From: Candidatus Uhrbacteria bacterium
GTDB taxonomy: Bacteria > Patescibacteriota > Patescibacteriia > 2-12-FULL-60-25
NCBI GenBank assembly: GCA_023246325.1
Contig: JAHFIO010000042.1
Location: forward strand, 1-7,334
Direction of reading: 5' to 3'
DNA: 7,334 nt
Shown: positions 1 to 5,848 of the stretch, piece after piece
Numbering within the stretch: position 1 is the stretch's first letter
Layout: the number at the start of each line of letters is the position of its first letter
Program-made: the position numbers and the translations under genes
The notes under the pieces: generated by a model
What the model saw: only the letters and a program-made list of their open reading frames with translations
Database searches by the model: none
What the model was told of the DNA's origin: nothing

Positions 1-712
1 ACATCGCTATGTGCATATTCAATTCAGAAGATACAAACACTTTTCTTTCAACGGGAATAGTTTTCACACAATCTGCCATTTTATTTTTTTTCATAAAATG
101 AAGAACCACTTTTTTCTCACAAGATACCAAACATAAAAATTGAATAGGTATATGTGCATCATGAATATGTGATCCATCTTTTGCAGACGCTTCAAACACA
201 ACCAATTCTCCCGTACTCGTTGAGGGTAATCTAAAAACTGCACGGTCTACACTAAATGATCCTGACAATGCAACGTCCGAACTATTCAACGTAATACTCC
301 CATTCCCCAACTCTCTCCCATTTCCATCTTTCAATTGCCAAGATATTTGATTCTCAAAAGCTGTTGATGTTCCATACATTCGTAATACAGAAATACCATT
401 TGTCATCCATGTTCCTGATGTAACCACATCCGCATCCTGCAAACGTAAAATAACACTCGTAATTCCATCCTTACTTTTATATTCTGACGATTCATTTTTT
501 ATTTCTACAGGATGTGGCATTACCACGACAGGCGTCTCTGGTGGAGGTGGTATAGATACAGTCGGCTGTTGAACCGGCATCTCAATTTTTCTTTCAAATG
601 ATGACATGCGCATCAGATACGCCGTCCCTAATGCAAGAAATGCTAAAACACAAGCAAAAAATAATATGCGCAATGGATGCGTAAATTTCGTTTCAATTGT
701 TTTTTTTCTCAT
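1..712 (-). CDS. Membrane-anchored Gmad2 / GerMN domain protein (3' end missing)
   Basis: The frame opens at the ATG at 712-710 and stays open for 237 codons to the left edge, so the C-terminus is missing. Residues about 14-34 form one hydrophobic helix after a basic start, read as a signal anchor with the rest outside the cell. Residues about 46-70 are a Pro-rich linker. Residues about 88-192 resemble the Gmad2 immunoglobulin-like domain: GTSTAFENQISWQLKD, later VFEASAKDGS, then a closing IPIQF strand. From about residue 200 a GerMN-type domain begins (VVLHFMKK, then a Cys and IPVERKV), and the window cuts it. These families were named from Bacillus spore germination proteins but also occur in non-sporulating bacteria, where they probably serve in envelope assembly or binding; that role is inferred. 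The start overlaps the C39 gene's stop by ATGA with no Shine-Dalgarno, which suggests translational coupling. Domain call fairly sure, role uncertain. Confidence 0.8.
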   Translation of the reverse strand, partial: MRKKTIETKFTHPLRILFFACVLAFLALGTAYLMRMSSFERKIEMPVQQPTVSIPPPPETPVVVMPHPVEIKNESSEYKSKDGITSVILRLQDADVVTSGTWMTNGISVLRMYGTSTAFENQISWQLKDGNGRELGNGSITLNSSDVALSGSFSVDRAVFRLPSTSTGELVVFEASAKDGSHIHDAHIPIQFLCLVSCEKKVVLHFMKKNKMADCVKTIPVERKVFVSSELNMHIAM

Positions 713-1569
713 GGGGTGGTGGCAGGTGAAACCGTCAAAATCACCTTACCTCCAGCGAGTATATCATTTTCGTTATAATCATGCATGGCGTTCATGAGTA
801 TATCAAAAGAATATACAAAATCTTTACCAACGCGCGTTCCAGGATCATTCACGATAAAATTTCCATCACGTGTATACCCTTTTAGCACCAACATATGGTA
901 CATAGGCCCTGCACCACGAAAATGCGTATTACCCAGTAAACGTCCTGCTGCTGGCACAATAATAGGTATACCTTTTGCTAATAACATTTTCATTCCCTGC
1001 ACCGTTGGCGCATGAATAATATGAATATCATTCAAATGAAAAAAACCTTTTGCTATTTGAGCAGTTTGTTCTATAGTCGTACTTTTATTATATCCAAATA
1101 AGGTATTTTCATAATCCGTAATATCCACGATTGATTTCATTGCTGAAGACACAGGAATATTTCCTGTCTGCCCTGTATAATATGCATTCACCATTATAAG
1201 CGACGCTTCTTCACATGCTTCATTGTGCAATTCATCCCATATTTGATCTGGCGATTGAATGGTGAAAGGAATATCTAAATTTATTTCTGGTGGTATAGGT
1301 ATATCAAGCAAATCTTTTTTTTCAGTGCGCGTGAGCGTTGGTGAAGATTCCAAAACATAATGTTGTGATGTTGCATTCCCACCTTCAAAATTTGACGGGG
1401 AATCTATAATCATATCCGCGCTTTGTTTTTGAATATTTGTATACGAATGTGCTTTTGGCACAGAAGTTTTAATTGACGCAATAAAAAAATCTCGCACGAT
1501 TCCTCTTTCTGCATATACGAAAATCGTAATGAACAGTATAAGAAATAGTGCAAGATATTTCTTTTTCAT
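709..1569 (-). CDS. Exported C39-like (papain-fold) cysteine peptidase
   Basis: This 286-residue protein begins with two or three lysines and a hydrophobic stretch (about 4-19). A possible signal peptidase I site follows VYA at residue 20, so it is secreted or N-terminally anchored. Residues about 21-95 are a low-complexity spacer. The C-terminal domain (about 97-280) matches the Peptidase_C39_2 family: the nucleophile segment is NEACEEAS with Cys119, the His segment is MYHMLVLKGY with His225, and NDPGT supplies Asp242. The full Cys-His-Asp set is therefore present and activity is plausible. In this family members cleave peptides such as double-glycine leaders or wall-linked peptides; the substrate here is unknown and no ABC transporter domain is fused. 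The gene starts 2 bp after the cyclophilin stop and ends in a 4-bp overlap with the next gene, so the three are almost certainly one transcript. Confidence 0.85.
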   Translation of the reverse strand: MKKKYLALFLILFITIFVYAERGIVRDFFIASIKTSVPKAHSYTNIQKQSADMIIDSPSNFEGGNATSQHYVLESSPTLTRTEKKDLLDIPIPPEINLDIPFTIQSPDQIWDELHNEACEEASLIMVNAYYTGQTGNIPVSSAMKSIVDITDYENTLFGYNKSTTIEQTAQIAKGFFHLNDIHIIHAPTVQGMKMLLAKGIPIIVPAAGRLLGNTHFRGAGPMYHMLVLKGYTRDGNFIVNDPGTRVGKDFVYSFDILMNAMHDYNENDILAGGKVILTVSPATTP

Positions 1570-1571
1570 TT

Positions 1572-2258
1572 TTATTTTTTCACTTCAAACGAAACGGTAG
1601 TCATTGTATCTCCTTGTGTTAATTTTTTCACGACATCCATACCCGTCAATACACGACCAAAATAAGAATATAAAGGCGGCATTGGATTATCTGCAAGCAT
1701 AATAAAGAACTGTGATCCATTGGTGTTTGGCCCTGCATTTGCCATGGCCACAACGCCTTCTGCATAATTCACCATTTGAGAATCTACACGTGGAAGATGC
1801 ACCACATCATCTTCAAATTGATACCCTGGACCACCAGAGCCAGAACCAGTTGGATCTCCACCCTGTACTACAAATCCCGGAACAATACGATGAAACGTTA
1901 ATCCATCATAATATTTTTGTTTTACAAGATATACGAAATTTGATGCTGCTTTTGGCCCCTCTTTTGGAAGTACTTCAAATGTAATATCTCCTTTATTTGT
2001 TTTCAATGTCACAATACCGTGCGTATCTTTTTCTGGTAGAACGCCTGGAAATTTTAATGTGGATGAACTTGGCATATAGGTTGACGTAGATGATTTAGGT
2101 GATTCAGGAGGGGTTGTTGGTGGTGCTGGTTCAGCCGGTACTGGTACAGGCACGGGTGCAGTGGTAGGCGTTTCAACTGCTGGTACTGACATTTGGCATC
2201 CTGCCCCAAGGATAAGTAAACCGGTTATCGCGAAAGCAAAAGAAAGATATTTTTTCAT
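1572..2258 (-). CDS. Cyclophilin-type peptidyl-prolyl cis-trans isomerase, lipoprotein
   Basis: This 228-residue protein catalyses cis-trans isomerisation of prolyl bonds, here outside the cytoplasmic membrane. The N-terminus is a lipoprotein signal: MKK, a hydrophobic core, then the lipobox LGAGC with Cys21 as the lipidated residue. Residues about 25-65 are a Pro/Thr/Ser-rich tether. The cyclophilin domain spans about 80-227 and keeps the catalytic signature FHRIVPGFVVQGGDP (Arg124, Phe129, Gln132 matching human CypA Arg55, Phe60, Gln63), MANAGPNTNGSQFFI with Gln183-Phe185, and a closing YFGRV segment. The CypA Trp121/His126 loop is replaced by a short PPLYSY stretch, which is common in bacterial forms. 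It lies 25 bp downstream of the MetK-like gene and 2 bp upstream of the C39 gene, and may help fold the exported proteins encoded next to it (inference). No Shine-Dalgarno precedes the ATG; a possible promoter overlaps the gap. Confidence 0.93.
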   Translation of the reverse strand: MKKYLSFAFAITGLLILGAGCQMSVPAVETPTTAPVPVPVPAEPAPPTTPPESPKSSTSTYMPSSSTLKFPGVLPEKDTHGIVTLKTNKGDITFEVLPKEGPKAASNFVYLVKQKYYDGLTFHRIVPGFVVQGGDPTGSGSGGPGYQFEDDVVHLPRVDSQMVNYAEGVVAMANAGPNTNGSQFFIMLADNPMPPLYSYFGRVLTGMDVVKKLTQGDTMTTVSFEVKK

Positions 2259-2300
2259 AGTGTATGTACTATAGCAGATGTTTTTATTTTACAAAACCCC
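2259..2300 (-). promoter_or_regulatory. Possible extended -10 promoter for the cyclophilin operon
   Basis: Read on the minus strand, TATAGT (2273-2268) is preceded by TGC, giving an extended -10 of the form TGnTATAGT. TTTTGT (2296-2291) sits 17 bases upstream as a weak -35. A start six or seven bases after the -10 would fall within a few bases of the ATG at 2258, giving a leaderless or nearly leaderless message. This agrees with the lack of any Shine-Dalgarno. The -35 lies inside the last codons of the MetK-like gene. Motif match only, so the call is tentative. Confidence 0.35.
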
Positions 2301-3246
2301 ATCGTGCCATATCCACATTCACGGCTGGATGCAGAAATTCTTTTACTCGCTCAAGCGACATCATTTCTTTTGTAATAAGCGAAGAAAGATTTTTTCCCTG
2401 CTCATCACGTACGGAAATACAAAGTGGTTTTTTTTCTCCTGGCGGATACACCGCATGCATCATAACAGCTTTTGATCCAGATAATTGTAAAATATCTTTT
2501 GCAACAATACGTGCCAACCAAGCACCACTTTTTTGCGCATGGTATATATCATACCCGATGGGTGATGCAAGTGCGGGCAATCCAAAGCCATATTCTGCGA
2601 CATTCATGCCAGATGCACCCGTTGTTTGCAAAAGTCCACGTGCAGGTTGCGCCCCATTCACGTTTACACGCACATCCGCATCCTGCATATATTCATGTAC
2701 ACATAATATGATAGCTTCGCGTGCTTCGAGAATATTTTTTATTCCATGCTCGGCGCGTATATATACAATAGGATTTTTATTCTGATACAAAACAGACACA
2801 TCGCAATCTGCACCAAGCCAAAACCAGTTTTCATTTTCTGTACGATTTTTTTCTAATAATTGCGCCACATTGCGAGCATAAAAAAGTGCTTGTGGAATTT
2901 TATCTACATTTTCATTCGTTGCATACCCCATAACGGAAACAGAAATTTCATGACCTAGCTTTGCATATAACACGTGCTCGCTCGGCATTGGTTCAATGGA
3001 AATAAATGGCTCAATATCCGACAATACTCCGGCCGAAGCAAGCGCACGTTTTGCAATTGCCGAAACATCAAAATCCGCTTGAGAATGAACTGTGCCCGTT
3101 ACAAATAAAACACCATGTCCGCCCTGCACATGTATACGTATACGAGTTTCTGGATCGCGCTTTTGATATTCATCAATAATCGCTTCTGACACAATATCGC
3201 ATGCTTTATTAGGATGTCCTGGTAATACGACTGTGGCTAATTTCAT
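2284..3246 (-). CDS. MetK-like protein (S-adenosylmethionine synthetase fold, active site degenerate)
   Basis: This intact 320-residue protein is recognisably homologous to bacterial MetK along its whole length, though shorter than the usual 380-400. GHPNK near residue 10 matches GHPDK; MGYATNE (106-112) matches FGYATNE; WLGAD (143-147) matches WLRPD; ARIVAKDI (245-252) matches ARYVAKNI; and FLHP with a final WGF matches the LLHP...GHFG end. By my hand alignment to remembered E. coli MetK, His14, Lys17 and Asp163 persist (His11, Lys14, Asp147). Asp16 becomes Asn13, Glu42 His39, Glu55 Thr52, Lys165 Asp149, Asp238 Leu205, Arg244 Ala211, Lys245 Ser212, Lys265 Tyr232, Lys269 His236 and Asp271 Gln238; the GDQG motif is gone. 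Ordinary AdoMet synthesis therefore looks unlikely. It may be a pseudoenzyme, a regulatory subunit of a normal MetK, or an enzyme with another substrate. AAGG lies about 7 bases before the ATG as a modest ribosome site. The gene follows the helicase by 43 bp. Fold call firm, function unknown. Confidence 0.82.
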   Translation of the reverse strand: MKLATVVLPGHPNKACDIVSEAIIDEYQKRDPETRIRIHVQGGHGVLFVTGTVHSQADFDVSAIAKRALASAGVLSDIEPFISIEPMPSEHVLYAKLGHEISVSVMGYATNENVDKIPQALFYARNVAQLLEKNRTENENWFWLGADCDVSVLYQNKNPIVYIRAEHGIKNILEAREAIILCVHEYMQDADVRVNVNGAQPARGLLQTTGASGMNVAEYGFGLPALASPIGYDIYHAQKSGAWLARIVAKDILQLSGSKAVMMHAVYPPGEKKPLCISVRDEQGKNLSSLITKEMMSLERVKEFLHPAVNVDMARWGFVK

Positions 3247-3289
3247 ACACTGACCTTAACATACAAAAAGATAAATTCAAAAAAGTACT

Positions 3290-5386
3290 TCAATATTCAG
3301 ATAAAAACGATTTTGGCATTTGTTTGATAGATGTTGATTTTTTCCACACAGAAGGTGTTTTTTTAAAATCGCCGTATGTATCAACTTCAATTGCAGGCCC
3401 ATCTGCATCCCAACTCCAATGTTCTCTTTCCTCATCCTGCATATCTTTTTTCTTTCTCATGCCATCTTCCTGTATATTGATGCGTTCAAATAATCTAGAA
3501 GGAACTTCTTCCAGAAATATAGAGGGCGAATTAAATGTAAAACCATCGTATCCGCCCATTTGTGGATATGTTAAAAATAATTTTCGTCGTGCGCGTGTAA
3601 CGGCGACATAAAATAATCGACGCTCTTCTTCTAATCCATCTAATTCATTCATCGCACGTATACTGGGAAAACTCTGATCTGCAAGATGCATAATAAAAAC
3701 TGTATCCCATTCCAATCCCTTTGCTTGATGAATGGTTGATAAAATTATTCTTTCAGTTTCGTGTGATGCCTGTTTATTTTTACCAGAAATAGACTCATCA
3801 TATAAAGCAATGTCTGATAAAAACGAAATCACATCAATAGCAGTTTCTGCAAAATTCGCCAATTGTTCTACATCTTCTATTCTATCTTTATAATCTGGAT
3901 ATTCTCTTTCTAAATACTCCGAATATCCGTTCGCGAGAACTGCGCGAATCATATAACCAGCATTCGGCATTTGTGCAATAACCGTGTGTACACTTTTACA
4001 AAAATCCTTCCAACCACCTAGCGCGCGTTTCGGTAAACGAACGACATCTATATCTACGACTGACTGCACATCCACACTCCCACGAATACCGGCGATAATT
4101 TTTTCCGCAGTTCCACTTCCAATACCCGGCTGAATATTCAATACACGCAACCACGCACTTTCATCCGACACATTCACACATACACGCACATACGATACAA
4201 CATCTTTTATATGTGCGCGTTCGAAGAATTTTTTTCCCCCTCGATATTCATATGGAATATCTCGTTTCAATAATTCAAATTCTAAAGTTTGTGAATGTGC
4301 GCTCGAACGAAATAATACTGCCATATGTGCAAGCGCTATATTTTGAGTACGCATCGTTAAAATCTGCTCAGCAATATACTGAGCTTCTTGCGCAGATGAT
4401 GCACATGCAATAATCATAGGCTTGCTCCCCCGTGCCTTCACCGCACGTAATTCTTTTTCAAACTGTGATGTATTATGTGATAATGATTCATTCGCTAATT
4501 CCAAAATTTCTGGAACTGAACGATAATTTACCAATAATTTAAACATACGCGTATCCGAAAATCTATTTGGAAATCGCAAAATATTTCGTACATCTGCTCC
4601 ACGAAACGCGTATATCGATTGTGCATCGTCACCAACAACTAACACATTCTTATGCATTCTACCGACCGCCTGAACTATCAATGCCTGTAATGCATTCGTA
4701 TCTTGATATTCATCAACAAGTACATGCGAAAATTGGTGCGCGATTCTTTCCCCTATAGCAAGATGCTGCAACACATTCAAAAAATTCACTAATAAATCGT
4801 CAAAATCCATTGCATTCGAAAGACGTTTTTTTTCTATATACAATCGTGAAATTTCTTCTAGCTGTCCTGTAAACTCTATAAAATGTGGATGTTTTTCTTC
4901 GATAACACTCGACAATGGCGTCAACGTATTTACCGCAAATGAAATCATCGAATGCACAACATTCGTACTTGGAAAACGTCGTGCTTTCACATCTATATGC
5001 AACTCTTTCATAATAGATTTCAATAATGCATGTGCATCTTCAGAATCTAAAATAGAAAATGAAGATGTATATCCAACAATATTCGCATATTGGCGCAAAA
5101 TTCTATTTCCAATCGAATGAAAAGTTCCACCCCATATTCGTGACGCATCGCTCGACATCAACCCACTCACGCGATGCAACATCTCCTTACTCGCTTTATT
5201 CGTAAACGTTAATAACAAAATACACGCCGGATCAATTCCCTGTTCTATCAAATATGCTACGCGATACGTTATCGTACGAGTTTTCCCTGATCCTGCCCCC
5301 GCCAAAACCAAACAATGTCCATCACCATGCAAAACAACATCAAGCTGTTCTTGATTGAGTTCTTTCGCATACTCAATATGAGCCAT
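3290..5386 (-). CDS. UvrD/PcrA-like superfamily 1 ATP-dependent DNA helicase
   Basis: This 698-residue protein unwinds DNA 3' to 5' in repair or replication restart, judging from its family (UvrD, PcrA, Rep). Numbering from the ATG at 5386, the motifs run in order: Q motif LNQEQ (11-15), Walker A AGAGSGKT (29-36), motif Ia LLTFTNKAS, TFHSIGNRIL, motif II VDEYQD (224-229), motif III GDDAQSIYAFRGA (252-264), motif IV NYRS (287-290), motif V TIHQAKGLEW (551-560) and motif VI FYVAVTRARRKL (592-603). All catalytic motifs are intact. After FLEEVPSRLFERI the last 60 or so residues are charged and Trp-containing and do not resemble the Tudor-like tail of PcrA. The frame extends upstream to a TTG at 5422, but the ATG at 5386 is preferred because it puts the Q motif at the usual distance from the N-terminus. 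No Shine-Dalgarno precedes either start. Which of uvrD, pcrA or rep it represents cannot be settled here. Confidence 0.93.
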   Translation of the reverse strand: MAHIEYAKELNQEQLDVVLHGDGHCLVLAGAGSGKTRTITYRVAYLIEQGIDPACILLLTFTNKASKEMLHRVSGLMSSDASRIWGGTFHSIGNRILRQYANIVGYTSSFSILDSEDAHALLKSIMKELHIDVKARRFPSTNVVHSMISFAVNTLTPLSSVIEEKHPHFIEFTGQLEEISRLYIEKKRLSNAMDFDDLLVNFLNVLQHLAIGERIAHQFSHVLVDEYQDTNALQALIVQAVGRMHKNVLVVGDDAQSIYAFRGADVRNILRFPNRFSDTRMFKLLVNYRSVPEILELANESLSHNTSQFEKELRAVKARGSKPMIIACASSAQEAQYIAEQILTMRTQNIALAHMAVLFRSSAHSQTLEFELLKRDIPYEYRGGKKFFERAHIKDVVSYVRVCVNVSDESAWLRVLNIQPGIGSGTAEKIIAGIRGSVDVQSVVDIDVVRLPKRALGGWKDFCKSVHTVIAQMPNAGYMIRAVLANGYSEYLEREYPDYKDRIEDVEQLANFAETAIDVISFLSDIALYDESISGKNKQASHETERIILSTIHQAKGLEWDTVFIMHLADQSFPSIRAMNELDGLEEERRLFYVAVTRARRKLFLTYPQMGGYDGFTFNSPSIFLEEVPSRLFERINIQEDGMRKKKDMQDEEREHWSWDADGPAIEVDTYGDFKKTPSVWKKSTSIKQMPKSFLSEY

Positions 5387-5393
5387 AATGCAA

Positions 5394-5434
5394 AGCGTAT
5401 CGAATTGACGTTGGGAACGCAATAAAGCATTATA
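5394..5434 (-). promoter_or_regulatory. Candidate promoters for the helicase gene
   Basis: Two minus-strand candidates lie between the divergent genes. One is TTGCGT (5422-5417), a 17-base spacer and TACGCT (5399-5394), which would start transcription at or next to the ATG at 5386 and give a leaderless message. The other is a perfect -10, TATAAT (5434-5429), without a good -35, which would give a leader of about 36 bases. The absence of a Shine-Dalgarno favours the first. Both are pattern matches only. Confidence 0.35.
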
Positions 5435-5440
5435 TATATA
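5405..5440 (+). promoter_or_regulatory. Candidate promoter for the 123-residue orphan gene
   Basis: TTGACG (5405-5410) matches the sigma-70 -35 consensus at five of six positions. A run of alternating T and A follows at 5429-5440 and offers several -10 registers; CATTAT (5428-5433) has the ideal 17-base spacing and TATATA sits slightly further on. Together with the minus-strand elements this makes 5387-5463 a divergent promoter region of under 80 bases with overlapping elements. Confidence 0.4.
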
Positions 5441-5452
5441 GAACTTTAAACA

Positions 5453-5458
5453 AAGAGG
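5453..5458 (+). promoter_or_regulatory. Shine-Dalgarno site (AAGAGG)
   Basis: AAGAGG ends five bases before the ATG at 5464. It is the clearest ribosome-binding site in the window and fixes the start of the orphan gene. The other visible starts have weak or no such site. Confidence 0.7.
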
Positions 5459-5463
5459 TATTC

Positions 5464-5835
5464 ATGAACATCGATTGGCATAAGCTAAACGAAGATATGT
5501 CTATCGCATATATTTTCCCCTGTGATCGCGTATATGCCATGCGACTAAAATGTTTTGTTTGCAAAGAGCCATATCAAGGGCATGGTCATGTGGTACTTGA
5601 TACCTATATGGGCTGGGCCGTCATACCATTTCCCATTCAATCTCAGGCAGGATTAGAAAAAGTGTTAGAAGTCATTGCCGCAAGTGGTGATGATTTTGAA
5701 AAGGCGGGATATTTACTTCTGACTATGCCAGAAATAAAAATATTGCCAAAAACATTTTCACCAAACGAATTACGAATTTTAGCGAGTATTCGATTATTTA
5801 ATACAGCGATGCGTATGCATTTCAATACACCATAA
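5464..5835 (+). CDS. Unrecognised 123-residue protein with a CxxC motif
   Basis: I do not recognise this protein. It is the only plus-strand gene and is supported by a good Shine-Dalgarno, a -35-like TTGACG and a hairpin terminator at its end. It has no signal peptide or membrane helix, so it should be cytoplasmic. The N-terminal half has Cys20, then Cys30 and Cys33 in CFVC, and His40 and His42 in GHGH; these could bind a metal, but the spacing fits no zinc ribbon I know. The middle (about 44-58) looks like beta strands containing GWAVIPFP. The second half (about 60-121) is mostly helical, with a segment rich in Ile, Leu and Glu ending in ELRILASIRLFNTAMR. It faces the helicase gene across a shared promoter region, which may mean shared regulation but says nothing firm about function. 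Confidence 0.75.
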   Translation: MNIDWHKLNEDMSIAYIFPCDRVYAMRLKCFVCKEPYQGHGHVVLDTYMGWAVIPFPIQSQAGLEKVLEVIAASGDDFEKAGYLLLTMPEIKILPKTFSPNELRILASIRLFNTAMRMHFNTP

Positions 5836-5848
5836 GGTGTATTTTTTT
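5824..5848 (+). terminator. Rho-independent terminator of the orphan gene
   Basis: AATACACC (5824-5831) pairs perfectly with GGTGTATT (5836-5843) around a four-base ATAA loop, and a run of seven T follows at 5842-5848. The stop codon TAA (5833-5835) lies in the loop, so the last codons form the left arm. The T run lies only on the plus strand. Reading from pheT the hairpin is present but lacks a U tract, so it would be a poor terminator in that direction. Confidence 0.8.

Noticed and set aside
1..712. Evidence of a spore-forming organism
   Set aside because: GerMN and Gmad2 domains occur widely outside spore formers, and no other sporulation gene is visible.
2264..2785. Long plus-strand frame opposite the MetK-like gene, and similar frames opposite pheT and the other genes
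   Set aside because: They are antisense to well-supported genes, match no recognisable domain, and lack convincing ribosome sites.
2284..3246. MetK-like gene as a decaying pseudogene
   Set aside because: The frame is uninterrupted over 320 codons, has a start with a nearby AAGG, and keeps alignment to the last strand of the fold. The substitutions are spread without frameshift or stop.
3247..3289. Terminator between the helicase and MetK-like genes
   Set aside because: The 43-base gap is T-rich on the minus strand but contains no stem that I can pair, so read-through is more likely.
5387..5422. TTG at 5422 as the helicase start
   Set aside because: It adds 12 residues with no family likeness and has no Shine-Dalgarno. 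The ATG at 5386 gives the usual short lead to the Q motif, though the TTG cannot be fully excluded.
5429..5440. Alternating TA run as a repeat locus
   Set aside because: It is only about 12 bases long and is better explained as part of the divergent promoter region.
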